This document shows positions 15,970 through 24,865 of a stretch of DNA of 46,995 nt, piece by piece. Source of the DNA: Prevotella sp. (GTDB lineage Bacteria > Bacteroidota > Bacteroidia > Bacteroidales > Bacteroidaceae). The notes under the pieces are model-generated. The model was not told the DNA's origin, made no database searches, and worked only from the letters and a program-made list of their open reading frames with translations. Location of the stretch: assembly GCA_017417465.1 (NCBI GenBank), contig JAFPZD010000199.1:1-46995 (forward strand), in the 5' to 3' direction. Position 1 is the stretch's first letter. Every line of letters begins with the position of its first letter. The position numbers and the translations under genes are program-made.

Positions 15970-17193
15970 TCAATTCCTCTCTTTGATATTGGGCAGCAGA
16001 TAGGTCACAATGCCCAGCAAGGGAAGGAAAGCCGTCAGTTGGAACACATACTGAATACTCGTAACGTCGGCCAGCCAACCGAAGACTGCCGAGCCAATAC
16101 CTCCCAATCCGAAGGACAGTCCAAAGAAAGCACCAGAAATCATTCCGACGCTGCCAGGCAAAAGTTCTGTTCCGTAAACGAGGATGGCCGACATGGCTGA
16201 CGACATCACCACGCCCACGAGGATGACGAGGATGATGGTCCATGCCAGATCACAGTAAGGTAACAGCAGGGCAAACGGCGAAGAGCCAAGGATGCTCACC
16301 CAGATGACGTATTTGCGCCCATATCTGTCACCGACCTCTCCACCTATCAGCAGTCCGACAGCCGTAGAAACCAGGAAAGCGAACAGGACATATTGGGATG
16401 CCGTGACCGACAGCCCGAACTTGTCGATCATGTAGAATGTCAGATAGCTCTGAATGTTGGCCGTGTAGAAGTCCTTGGAGAACATCAGTACCAGCAGCAC
16501 CAACAGGGCAACGACGATTTGACGCTTTGACAGCCGGCTCTGCTCGCCTACCCGCAGTCTCATCCCCGAGCTTTGCTCGCCGCCCCTTCTAACATCGGAT
16601 TGCGACTTGCCCTGTCCGGATAGCTCCATCTTATACCAGCTGCAAATCTTTGCCAACACCCATATTGCCACAACCGCAAGCAGGGCAAACCATCGGATGC
16701 TACCCTGCCCGTGAGGAACCACGATCAGGGCAACGGCTATAGGGCCAAAGGCTCTTCCCACGTTTCCGCCAATCTGGAATATCGACTGAGCCATGCCCTT
16801 TGCCCCACCGGATGCCAGTCGGGCAATCTTTGAAGACTCAGGGTGCAGGACAGACGAGCCGACACCTACGAATGCCACCGACAGCAGAACCAATGGGAAG
16901 CTCTCGGCCATGGACAGCAACAGCAGTCCCGTCAGCGTGAAGCACATGCCAACGACCAGCCCGTATGGCCTCGGATGCTTGTCGGAGAAATAGCCCACCA
17001 ACGGCTGCAAGAGCGACGAAGTGATCTGATTGGTCAGCGTGATGGCTCCGATCTGCATGAAGCTCAGCCCCAATGACTCCTTGATCATTGGGTAGATGGC
17101 AGGGATGACCGCCTGAAACATATCATTAAGAAGATGTCCCAGGCTAACCATCAAGAGGATGGACAGGGCCGCTTTTTTCTTCAAGTCCCTCAT
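15970..17193 (-). CDS. MFS transporter, fosmidomycin-resistance (Fsr) type
   Basis: 407 residues with about 12 membrane helices. N-terminal 'SLGHLLNDMFQAVIPAIYPMIKESLGLS' and 'GVGSSVLHPESSKIARLASGG' are highly typical of the Fsr-like branch of MFS drug exporters; 'GDRYGRKYV' is the second-half loop motif. Predicted to export a small molecule with proton antiport; substrate not inferable. The central cytoplasmic loop contains an odd hydrophilic stretch (VRRGGEQSSGMRLRVGEQS) that reads like inserted repeat sequence. Last gene of the leftward run beginning at GH5; 31 bp after the small membrane protein. Confidence 0.87.
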   Translation of the reverse strand: MRDLKKKAALSILLMVSLGHLLNDMFQAVIPAIYPMIKESLGLSFMQIGAITLTNQITSSLLQPLVGYFSDKHPRPYGLVVGMCFTLTGLLLLSMAESFPLVLLSVAFVGVGSSVLHPESSKIARLASGGAKGMAQSIFQIGGNVGRAFGPIAVALIVVPHGQGSIRWFALLAVVAIWVLAKICSWYKMELSGQGKSQSDVRRGGEQSSGMRLRVGEQSRLSKRQIVVALLVLLVLMFSKDFYTANIQSYLTFYMIDKFGLSVTASQYVLFAFLVSTAVGLLIGGEVGDRYGRKYVIWVSILGSSPFALLLPYCDLAWTIILVILVGVVMSSAMSAILVYGTELLPGSVGMISGAFFGLSFGLGGIGSAVFGWLADVTSIQYVFQLTAFLPLLGIVTYLLPNIKERN

Positions 17194-17224
17194 CTTACGC
17201 TATGCGGGCAATGCCCATACACAC

Positions 17225-17542
17225 TTATTCTGGCTGCCTCTTGAATTTGCTTTTCAACCGTTTGAAGCCCTCAACGCCCAGGATGGTCAGGCCTCCATAC
17301 TGGCAGGTCTTAGCCAGTCCGAAGAGGACAGTCCACAGGACGCCTTTTGCAGTAACGCTAATGGGCAGCAGCATCTGGGCAAAGGACAGGATATAGAAGG
17401 GGATGCAGCACAGAAGGACGATCACGCCCGTTCTGAACGACAGTGACTGGAGCCAATGTTTCGCTCGTACCATCATCTCGCGGACGGTCTGCTTCGCTTG
17501 CTCAATTCTACTCATTTCTTCGTTATTCTTGTCGTCAGTCAC
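17225..17542 (-). CDS. Small two-helix membrane protein
   Basis: 105 residues. Charged N-terminus, one hydrophobic segment near 40-62 (GVIVLLCCIPFYILSFAQMLL) and another near 65-90, then a strongly basic tail. No family that I recognise. Its start overlaps the end of the DUF389 gene by 8 bp, indicating translational coupling and perhaps a shared function in the membrane. Confidence 0.7.
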   Translation of the reverse strand: MTDDKNNEEMSRIEQAKQTVREMMVRAKHWLQSLSFRTGVIVLLCCIPFYILSFAQMLLPISVTAKGVLWTVLFGLAKTCQYGGLTILGVEGFKRLKSKFKRQPE

Positions 17543-18884
17543 GTTTAATCACAATCAGGCTATCAGCCTTTGTTCTGGCCAGCAGCCAGTCGTGCAGTTT
17601 CTGAGTGTCTTCTTTGGAGAAAGACATCTTATTGTCGGACTCTATGATCGCCATCACGTAATGATGCGTGTCAGTGGAATCGCGGTTCACTTCAACGACC
17701 CTTTGTAGTGCCATCTTGCTGACCTGCGGGAAGAGTGAGGCCAGCTCTGGACGGATCTCGGCTGCAAGTGCCTCGAAGCGCATATATTCATACAACTGCT
17801 GGTTCAGGATGGTGTTCTCTGCAGAGAGCTGCAATAGCTGCTGCTGCTCGGCTTCCCGGCTGGTGGTCAAAGAAGTAACCTGATGACTCAGTGCCAGCAC
17901 ACTGTCGCTCTGCGAACCTTGGATGATGCGAAGGGTATAGTCACCTAGACCGTATTCCTTCATCCTGTGCTGGGCTTCGGCCTGGGTCAGGCTGCTTATC
18001 TCACGACCTACGGCAACGATACTCAGTCGCAAACTGTCCTTGTCGACCGTGTTCGAAATGATCTGGGTGCCGCGCTGCGTCAGTTCGGTCTTGACGAATT
18101 TCCTCACATTGCTCTCGAAAACGCTCTGTTGCACGATTTGAATAGTCATGAAAACAGCCGGCAACATGGTCAAGACAACGAAGGACATCAGTATGCGACG
18201 CCCCTTGACAGCCCTCTCGGTCAGCTGATAGTCATATTTCTGGAAATGCATCAGACGCACACCGCAATAGGTGGCCAGGGCGATAAACACGGTGTTGATG
18301 AAAAACAGGTAGAAAGCTCCGAGGAAATAGAGCAAATGACCCGTTGCCAACCCATAGCCAGCCGTACACAGTGGGGGCATCAGAGCGGTGGCAATGGCAA
18401 CACCGGGGATGACGTTACCCTTGCCTCGTGTACACAGGGCGATGATGCCTGCGGCTCCACCGCAGAAGGCGATGAGCACATCATAGAGTGTGGGCGACGT
18501 TCGTGCCAACAACTCCGACTGTGCCTCGCTGAGTGGTGTGATGAGGAAATAGACAGTGGCTGTCAGCACACTGATGAGGGTTGCCACGCCAAAGTTCTTG
18601 CCGGCCCGCTTCAGCAGTTCGAGATCGTTGGTGCCAACAGCCAGTCCCATGCCTACGATGGGTCCCATGAGTGGGGAGATAAGCATGGCGCCAATGATGA
18701 CAGCAGTCGAGTTGACGTTCAAGCCCAGCGAAGCAATGAAGATGGCGAAGATAAGCACCCAGAGGTTGGCTCCCCTGAAGCTCACGCCCTCGGTGATCTG
18801 TGCAACGATCGCTTGCTCGTCCTCTTTGTCGGGCATCAGATTAAAGTAATCGCCTGCGTGTTCGATAAAGTCTTTTATAGTCAT
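17535..18884 (-). CDS. DUF389 (TIGR00341-like) integral membrane protein
   Basis: 449 residues. The first ~230 residues hold about six membrane segments with the DUF389 signatures 'VNSTAVIIGAMLISPLMGPI' and 'GVAIATALMPPLCTAGYGLA'; the C-terminal ~200 residues are soluble, with a coiled-coil-like Gln-rich stretch (~335-365) and an OmpA/BON-like alternation. Family function is unknown; a transporter or channel role is often suggested. 5 bp after DUF1294 and overlapping the 105-residue membrane protein, so clearly in one transcription unit. Confidence 0.87.
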   Translation of the reverse strand: MTIKDFIEHAGDYFNLMPDKEDEQAIVAQITEGVSFRGANLWVLIFAIFIASLGLNVNSTAVIIGAMLISPLMGPIVGMGLAVGTNDLELLKRAGKNFGVATLISVLTATVYFLITPLSEAQSELLARTSPTLYDVLIAFCGGAAGIIALCTRGKGNVIPGVAIATALMPPLCTAGYGLATGHLLYFLGAFYLFFINTVFIALATYCGVRLMHFQKYDYQLTERAVKGRRILMSFVVLTMLPAVFMTIQIVQQSVFESNVRKFVKTELTQRGTQIISNTVDKDSLRLSIVAVGREISSLTQAEAQHRMKEYGLGDYTLRIIQGSQSDSVLALSHQVTSLTTSREAEQQQLLQLSAENTILNQQLYEYMRFEALAAEIRPELASLFPQVSKMALQRVVEVNRDSTDTHHYVMAIIESDNKMSFSKEDTQKLHDWLLARTKADSLIVIKRD

Positions 18885-18889
18885 AACAT

Positions 18890-19171
18890 CTATTTAGTGC
18901 ATATCCAAATTGCCAAAGCCACCTGTGCTATCAGAATAAGGGGGACACCAAACCTGAACTTCTTATGCAGGGTCTTGTGGTGCCAAACTTTCATTCCAAG
19001 CCATGCGCCTATGCTTCCGCCAAGTGCAGCCAAGCCCAATAGTGCCGCCTCTCTTATACGCCACTTGGAATTCTTCGCTTTCCATTTGTCGACACCATAC
19101 ATGAAGAAAGTGACCACGTTGAGGATGACGAGGTAGACAAGGGTGATCTGTAGGAGACTCAGTTCTTTCAT
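18890..19171 (-). CDS. DUF1294 small membrane protein
   Basis: 93 residues, with about three hydrophobic segments. The pattern 'FFMYGVDKWKAKNSKWRIRE' followed by 'LGGSIGAWLGMKVWHHKTLHKKFRFG' is diagnostic of DUF1294, here without the cold-shock domain found in some family members. Function unknown. 5 bp upstream of the DUF389 gene, 38 bp downstream of the GH5 gene. Confidence 0.88.
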   Translation of the reverse strand: MKELSLLQITLVYLVILNVVTFFMYGVDKWKAKNSKWRIREAALLGLAALGGSIGAWLGMKVWHHKTLHKKFRFGVPLILIAQVALAIWICTK

Positions 19172-19209
19172 ACGTTTATCTTTGTGATGTGTAATCCGCG
19201 CCTAACGAC

Positions 19210-20958
19210 CTATTGGCGTATGACAAACTTCTTGCCGTTCTTGACGTATACGCCTTTTCCGAGTACGCCTTCCTGCGGACGGCCCAAGAGGTCGTAGACT
19301 CTGCCGGCAGAGGGGGCATCGAACTTCACGTCGCTGACAGCCGATGGCGAATTGATGCAGATGTCGCTCATCGTGCAGCCCCAGAAAACGCTGGGGTCGC
19401 TGGGGACTCTCTCGCCATCCTTTTTCACCAGCCAGACATTCTTCACCCTCGCGCTGCCACTTTTCTGCATGCACTGCAGGGTGACACGCGTAATGGTGCC
19501 CATATTGGCGGTGAAGGCAACGGTCGAAGTGGCGGTGGTAATGTTTCTGTTGATGTTGGATGAGCCATAAATCTTGATGTCGAACGCCCCAGCAGCGGGC
19601 GTTTCCTCAAGCTCCAAGACGAGCTGGGTGTAGTCGTTGAACGTAAAGCTGCCCACGGCCAGATTGAATTCCGACCATTGCTGGTTGAAATCAACCGTAC
19701 AAGAGATGCAACTGGTCTTATAGTCACTGCGCTCAGGCAGGATGGGGTTGTAATCGCTGCCATGATAAGCCTGCAGCAACCACCTGGCAAGGTCGGCCTG
19801 GCTGAAGGCGGGGAACAGGCGTGACGCGCCATCGGAAAGGCCACTCCAGTAGAAGGTGGCGATGTCATTGGCTTTGCACTGCTGTACGAAATACTCGCAA
19901 AACTGTTTCATCAGTGCGGGACGCTTGACATAGTCGGTCTCTGCCGCGTCGACATTCGAAGTCCCCCACTCGCCGATAATCACAGGCGCACCTTTTGAGA
20001 CAAGGCTTGTCTTCAGGAGGCTGATCATGCCATCCACCTCTTTCTTAATGTCAGCGATGGGGCGGTCGGCATTGTTATTTGCGATGGAGGGATAGGCATG
20101 CACCTCGAATGCGAGATGGCTGGTCTCTCTCTCAGGCTTTTTGAGGGTCGTCAGGGGCTCCGGAAGGTGGGTGCTCCACGTCCCATAGCCATTGGCTGCA
20201 CAATAAGTGTTGACAATCAGGTTACGCTGGGCGTTGTTGCCACCCGTAGCTCTCACCGTGGTCACGAAGCTCTGGGCATAGCTGTTGATGGCGTTGGCGG
20301 CCGACGTGGCGACAGCCTCATTGTACTTGCCCGACGCAGCAAACGACGCATAGCACCAGGAGTTCAGCTTGTCGAGCATCTCGTTATAGCCCTCAAAGAG
20401 CAACAGTTGTCCGTAATCCTTAAACTCCTCAGCAATCTGCTGCCAGAGTTTCTCGTAGCGGGCTTTGTTCTGCGTATAGTTAGCTTCGTCGGCCTTGAGC
20501 CATGACTTGTAGTTGTTGCCGTCGGCACCAGTGTCATGGTGTACGTTGATGATGCAATACAGCCCCTGATTGATCACATAGTCTACCACTTCGTGTACCC
20601 GAGCCATCCAGGCAGGATTCACGTTGCCATCGGCATCCATGTGGTTATACCAGGTCACGGGCACACGGATGGCACCGAAGCCGGCATTCTTCATCATCTT
20701 CATCAACTCGGGCTTGGTGACATACTGTCCCCAGCAAGTCTCGGATGACAAGTCCTGCTGTCCCCAATACGAGGCACTCGCAGGGTCAGTCACCGTCTGG
20801 CTGTTGGCATCGAGCGTATTACCCAGGTTCCAACCCAGTCCCATGTTCTTTACGGCATCGGTAGCAGGCTCAAAGTCGCCTGCCGCCACATGGACTGCTC
20901 CCAGCAGGAGCAGAGCGGAAATAACGGTTATCAGTCTATTCATGCACATGTTACTCAT
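19210..20958 (-). CDS. GH5 family glycanase (endoglucanase-like), secreted
   Basis: 582 residues. Signal peptide at residues ~1-26; start could equally be the ATG at 20943 (MNRLITVISALL). GH5 barrel ~30-400: 'GLGWNLGNTLDA', 'GAIRVPVTWYNH', 'INVHHD', acid/base Glu193 in 'FEGYNEML', and nucleophile Glu330 in 'IIGEWGTSN'. The pattern fits subfamily GH5_4 or close kin, which cleave beta-1,4-glucans or xyloglucan; NEM replaces the more usual NEP. C-terminal ~180 residues hold a beta-sandwich (CBM-like) and a 'VYDLLGR...GVYVKNGKKFVIRQ' tail. Likely exported to digest plant polysaccharide. Confidence 0.85.
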   Translation of the reverse strand: MSNMCMNRLITVISALLLLGAVHVAAGDFEPATDAVKNMGLGWNLGNTLDANSQTVTDPASASYWGQQDLSSETCWGQYVTKPELMKMMKNAGFGAIRVPVTWYNHMDADGNVNPAWMARVHEVVDYVINQGLYCIINVHHDTGADGNNYKSWLKADEANYTQNKARYEKLWQQIAEEFKDYGQLLLFEGYNEMLDKLNSWCYASFAASGKYNEAVATSAANAINSYAQSFVTTVRATGGNNAQRNLIVNTYCAANGYGTWSTHLPEPLTTLKKPERETSHLAFEVHAYPSIANNNADRPIADIKKEVDGMISLLKTSLVSKGAPVIIGEWGTSNVDAAETDYVKRPALMKQFCEYFVQQCKANDIATFYWSGLSDGASRLFPAFSQADLARWLLQAYHGSDYNPILPERSDYKTSCISCTVDFNQQWSEFNLAVGSFTFNDYTQLVLELEETPAAGAFDIKIYGSSNINRNITTATSTVAFTANMGTITRVTLQCMQKSGSARVKNVWLVKKDGERVPSDPSVFWGCTMSDICINSPSAVSDVKFDAPSAGRVYDLLGRPQEGVLGKGVYVKNGKKFVIRQ

Positions 20959-20989
20959 CTATTCGGAACTTCACTTGCCAGAAGTTAGT

Positions 20990-21245
20990 GTAGTTAATGC
21001 CTGCAGTTCTATCGTCCCTTTAACTCCCCCTTTAACTGCGGTTTCTTTTCCGCCTGCAGTTCTATCGTCCCTTTAACTCCCCTTAACTCCCCTTTAACTC
21101 CCCCTAACTCCCCTTAACGGCCTTAACTCCCCTTTAACTCCCCCAAACGGACGTTTCTTTTGCCGTTTACATTTCTATCGTCCCTTTAACTCCCCTTTAA
21201 CTCCCCCTAACTCCCCTTTAACTCCCCTTGACTGCCCTTTCCCGC
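20990..21245. repeat. CTATCGTCCC/TTTAACTCCCC repeat region (copy D)
   Basis: Most of the 410-bp gap between GH5 and GNAT genes. TTCTATCGTCCCTTTAACTC recurs three times (near 21008, 21060 and 21173), each followed by runs of CCTTTAACTCCCC and CCCTAACTCC. Related to the right half of copies B and C, without the GGAG half. Nothing gene-like is seen here. Confidence 0.65.
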
Positions 21246-21330
21246 CGACAAAATTACTAAAAAGTAGCCAAATTCTATCAATTTAAACGTGAAGATGTGT
21301 TATTTTAGCCGTTTTCTAATGAAAAATGCG

Positions 21331-21338
21331 TAATTTTG
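21331..21338 (+). promoter_or_regulatory. Promoter -7 box of the GNAT gene
   Basis: TAATTTTG matches TAnnTTTG, 30 nt before the start codon; upstream element unclear. Confidence 0.45.
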
Positions 21339-21368
21339 ACGCCGAAATAAAAGGACGACAACACAACT

Positions 21369-21845
21369 ATGATTAGAAAAGCCAACAAAAACGACATTGG
21401 AAGCATCATCGGATTGCTGCATCAAGTGAACATGGTGCACCATCGGTTACGCCCAGAACTGTTCAAGCCGAACACCACCAAATATGACGAGCAGGAGCTG
21501 GAAGCGCTGCTCAGTGACGAGAGCAAGCCCGTCTTCGTCTACGACGACGGGGAAGAGACGGCCCCTCACATACTGGGCCATGCCTTCTGCCAGGTGACGG
21601 AGGTCAAGGGCCACAAGCTGTTACAGGACATCAAAACGCTGTATATCGACGACATTTGCGTGGACGAAGCTGCTCGAGGCAAGCATGTCGGAAAGGCGCT
21701 GTACGAGCATGTGCGTGACTATGCGCGGTCTATTGGCTGCCATAACATCACCCTCAACGTGTGGGAGGGCAACGACCCCGCCATGAGTTTCTACAAGCGC
21801 ATGGGCATGCAAGTGCAGAAGACGGGGATGGAAACCATTCTGTGA
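21369..21845 (+). CDS. GNAT-family N-acetyltransferase
   Basis: 158 residues, a single GNAT domain. Acetyl-CoA pyrophosphate-binding motif is in 'ICVDEAARGKHVGKALYEHV' (R/QxxGxG/A form: RGKHVGKA), followed by 'NITLNVWEGNDPAMSFYKRMGM', the usual motif B. Cytoplasmic; acceptor unknown. It stands alone, convergent with the macroglobulin-like gene, whose end is 50 bp away. Confidence 0.88.
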   Translation: MIRKANKNDIGSIIGLLHQVNMVHHRLRPELFKPNTTKYDEQELEALLSDESKPVFVYDDGEETAPHILGHAFCQVTEVKGHKLLQDIKTLYIDDICVDEAARGKHVGKALYEHVRDYARSIGCHNITLNVWEGNDPAMSFYKRMGMQVQKTGMETIL

Positions 21846-21895
21846 CGAGGATGCCGCGTCAGTGGAGCTCCGGCCAAACGGCAAGCTGCCCCACC

Positions 21896-24718
21896 CTACC
21901 GGCTGTGCATCAGCCGCCCGTCAGGCGCTATGCCTGCCGCCGACATGCGGATGCGTGTCTCCTTACCATTATTATAGAATGTCGCCGTGAAGCGCCCTTC
22001 GCTGTCGCTCACGGCATTGGGGTTCCAGTAGAGTGTCCGGCGGTAGTCGGTAGGCTCGGCTGGGTGGCTGCGACTGTAGTCGGGCTGGTAGAACGCTTCA
22101 GGCACGTTGACGCCACGGAACACGATGTGGCGGTCGCGGAACGAGGGCTGCCGCCCGTCGTCAGGTATCAGCACCAGGTCGACGGTGGCATCGGCCGCAT
22201 AGCGTTCCTCAACCATCAGCGAGTCTTCGGTTCGTGGCTCGTAGTCGCTGAACACGCGAACGTCCTGCAACCGCTTCAGCTTCAGGCGCTCGGCATACCA
22301 CTGCGGCGTGCGGTTGGCACGGAAAAGCGACACCTGCTGCACCTCCGACTTGCTGTCGCTGAAGGGTGAGTAGTTGCGGTAGAACACAGCGCCGTCGAGC
22401 CGACAGTCAACGTTGTACATGCGGTAACGGTTCATGTTGCCATAGAGGAACTTACACACCTGGACGGGGAACTGGCGTGCGTCGAACTTTCCGAACGACA
22501 GGCCATAGTCGGTCAGGTCGTTATACAGGTCGTAGGCGTCCATCACGAAAGCGGGCTTGTTGTAGTCAATGGCACGCTTGCCGCGGCGATGTCCCTTCAC
22601 AGTGATGTTGCTCAGCTGGTGAACGTCGTTCTCCATCGACAGGTCCGACAGTGTGTCGATGAGCATCTCGACCTCAAAGTCGGGCGCGTGCTTCTCGTAG
22701 TAGCTGTAGTCGTGGGTGAACATCGGGAAGAACAGGTCGCGCTTGACATAGAAGTCGGCAAAGGCATCCTCGTCGAACGTCTTGACATCGCGTCGCGAAG
22801 CCATGCTCTTCTTGATGGAGTCGGTCTCCTTGTAAGCCTTGATGTTCAAATAGGCAGCACCGTAGAAGGGCGGGACCTCGAACAGGAAGCGGCCGCCCTT
22901 CGTCTTCTGGACGGAGCCTACCGTCTGGCTGCCGATACTGACCTCGGCCTCGACGAGCACCTCACGGCGCAGGTTGCCGTGGTCAACGCCAAGTTGGTCG
23001 TTCGCCATGCTAAGCGATCCCATCTCCAAAGAACCGTAATCGGGCACTGAGGCATCGGACGTGACGTTGCCGGTAGTGGCTTCGGCCATCGAGAAGAACT
23101 CGTTGGCTTCGGTCGAGGCGTCTGCATCGGTGAACGGGTCTATGCTGCTGTCCTGCATCATCGTGCGCCCTATCATGCCCACACCGGTGGCCCAGCCCGG
23201 TATCTCGTCGGGCTCCACGGCGCTGATGCCCAACATGCGGTAGACGGCACCCTCGATGGTGAGCGTTGTCTCGGGCGTATAGCGCATGACAGGCTCTGTC
23301 TGTGCCAGCTCCTGCCAGTTATACTTACGCCAGCCCTGCACCATCATCAGCAGGTCCAGGCGGTGGCGGTGAACATCGTCATCGGCCTCGAAGTAGTAGG
23401 CGGGATTGGGAATAAAGCCACGCAGCTCGCTGGACAACAGCAGGTCGGTCATCAGGTTACCGTCGTCGTAGGTCGGCTCGTCGGTGTTCGTGTCACGAAT
23501 CGACAGCGAGAACGTCGTAGGATCGGTCACCCGCGGCAATTGCACGTCAAGGCTGACCCGCTCGTAGGGGGCGTAGGTGTGCGTGCGCTCGATGGGCGCC
23601 GTGATGAGGGCATCGTCGTGCTCGTGGTGGTTCACAAAGAACAGACGGTCGGCCCAGATGCGGCCATCGCTGTCGAACAGCGTCACGTCGGCAACACCCG
23701 ACGGCAGGCTGTCGAGGGGCAACGTGACAACGGTGGCACCGGGCGTCACGGACACGAAATGACGAAGCACGCCACGACACAGCACCGAGACAGCATAATC
23801 CTTATCGGCAGGAAGACCCACGCTGCGCACGGCTAACCGGTTGCCCTCCAGGCGGAAAGCGGCGCCCTGCTCCTCGCTCTTCGGCAGATTGATGGTGTAG
23901 TCCTTACCGCGAAACGTGAAACGGGCTTTCAGGCGCTTGCTGCCAGGCGTCACCACGAATGTGCCACGGCCATAATGCTCGGCAGCGATACTGATGGGCG
24001 CCATCCCGTCGGCTTCAACTGTGCCACGGATGTTGACAGCCTCACCATGCTGGTCGGTCACCTCGAAGGCCACGCGGTTTTCTACACCGGTCACCAAGTG
24101 GCCGCCCTCGGGGTAGAACGTCACGATCAGATTGTCTTTCTTCGGAAGTGGCAAGCGTGACTTAGGACGCTGGTACATGCGGCGTGCATCGAAGTCACCA
24201 GCCCGCTCGGGCTTGCCGTAGACGGGCAGCACACGCGAGTAGAGGCCATCCCAGACGCGGAAATAGTCGGCAGCCATCTTCTTGTTATAGAACCACCACG
24301 TCTCGTCCTGACGATAGCGGTGCTCACGGACGTTGAAATTCAGCATCCACCGTGTGTAGGCCCGCAACTCGTAATAGCCCGAATAAAGCGAGTCCTTCAG
24401 CACAAACTGGCCACAGCTGTGGCCCCGGCCGCTCACCACCACCGTCTGGCGCTCGACAAGCAGGCCGTCTGGCGACAACAGTTCTACATACAGCAGGCGG
24501 CTCATGTCCGTAGGACACAGGTCGTCGGCTCGCACCACGTAGGCCTTATACCACAACGTGTCGCCCACGAAGTAGCACATATTATCGGTATGCACGTACA
24601 CTTTCTCTTGTACCTGCGACACCGACGAACGTTCCAGCGCATGCCGGATGTCGTCGATGCTACCTGCCCTGACAGTTGTCACCAGCATCGTCAGCAGCAG
24701 CAAAACGGTTCTACCCAT
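21896..24718 (-). CDS. Large macroglobulin-domain secreted protein
   Basis: About 940 residues, starting MGRTVLLLLTMLV (signal peptide to ~19). 'EKVYVHTDNMCYFVGDTLWYKAYVV' near the N-terminus is the MG-domain opening of Bacteroidetes alpha-2-macroglobulin-like proteins; further beta-sandwich domains follow. Around residues 690-790 there is a degenerate TonB-plug-like stretch ('LSNITVKGHRRGK ... AFVMDAYDLYNDL'), and the C-terminus 'DSEGRFTATFYNN' is again MG-like. The thioester motif of true macroglobulins is not seen. Function unknown, probably cell-surface. The longer open frame to 24745 runs into the promoter box, hence the chosen start. Confidence 0.72.
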   Translation of the reverse strand: MGRTVLLLLTMLVTTVRAGSIDDIRHALERSSVSQVQEKVYVHTDNMCYFVGDTLWYKAYVVRADDLCPTDMSRLLYVELLSPDGLLVERQTVVVSGRGHSCGQFVLKDSLYSGYYELRAYTRWMLNFNVREHRYRQDETWWFYNKKMAADYFRVWDGLYSRVLPVYGKPERAGDFDARRMYQRPKSRLPLPKKDNLIVTFYPEGGHLVTGVENRVAFEVTDQHGEAVNIRGTVEADGMAPISIAAEHYGRGTFVVTPGSKRLKARFTFRGKDYTINLPKSEEQGAAFRLEGNRLAVRSVGLPADKDYAVSVLCRGVLRHFVSVTPGATVVTLPLDSLPSGVADVTLFDSDGRIWADRLFFVNHHEHDDALITAPIERTHTYAPYERVSLDVQLPRVTDPTTFSLSIRDTNTDEPTYDDGNLMTDLLLSSELRGFIPNPAYYFEADDDVHRHRLDLLMMVQGWRKYNWQELAQTEPVMRYTPETTLTIEGAVYRMLGISAVEPDEIPGWATGVGMIGRTMMQDSSIDPFTDADASTEANEFFSMAEATTGNVTSDASVPDYGSLEMGSLSMANDQLGVDHGNLRREVLVEAEVSIGSQTVGSVQKTKGGRFLFEVPPFYGAAYLNIKAYKETDSIKKSMASRRDVKTFDEDAFADFYVKRDLFFPMFTHDYSYYEKHAPDFEVEMLIDTLSDLSMENDVHQLSNITVKGHRRGKRAIDYNKPAFVMDAYDLYNDLTDYGLSFGKFDARQFPVQVCKFLYGNMNRYRMYNVDCRLDGAVFYRNYSPFSDSKSEVQQVSLFRANRTPQWYAERLKLKRLQDVRVFSDYEPRTEDSLMVEERYAADATVDLVLIPDDGRQPSFRDRHIVFRGVNVPEAFYQPDYSRSHPAEPTDYRRTLYWNPNAVSDSEGRFTATFYNNGKETRIRMSAAGIAPDGRLMHSR

Positions 24719-24742
24719 ACTCTCGTTAGCTTTATGACGAAG

Positions 24743-24774
24743 CAAAGATACGAACTATTTCTCGGATAACCAAA
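24743..24774 (-). promoter_or_regulatory. Promoter of the macroglobulin-like gene
   Basis: Minus strand TTTG (24774-24771), 20 nt, TATCTTTG (24750-24743); 25 nt before the start codon. Confidence 0.75.
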
Positions 24775-24790
24775 AATTTGCAGTGAAATA

Positions 24791-24822
24791 TTTGGTGAAT
24801 TCGGGAAAATGCATTACCTTTG
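24791..24822 (+). promoter_or_regulatory. Promoter of ompA copy 1
   Basis: TTTG at 24791-24794, 20 nt, TACCTTTG at 24815-24822. It is nearly back-to-back with the promoter of the divergent gene at 24743. Confidence 0.75.
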
Positions 24823-24865
24823 CGCGCAATAATGGCAAATTAACTAATTTAAATTCACTGAAACA

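Noticed and set aside
17967-19136. 389-residue plus-strand open frame
   Set aside because: It is antisense to DUF389 and DUF1294, whose families are clear; His/Gln/Gly-rich translation is typical of a shadow frame.
21896-24718. Calling the large protein a TonB-dependent receptor
   Set aside because: The plug-like stretch is short and degenerate and no 22-strand barrel follows; MG-type domains dominate.
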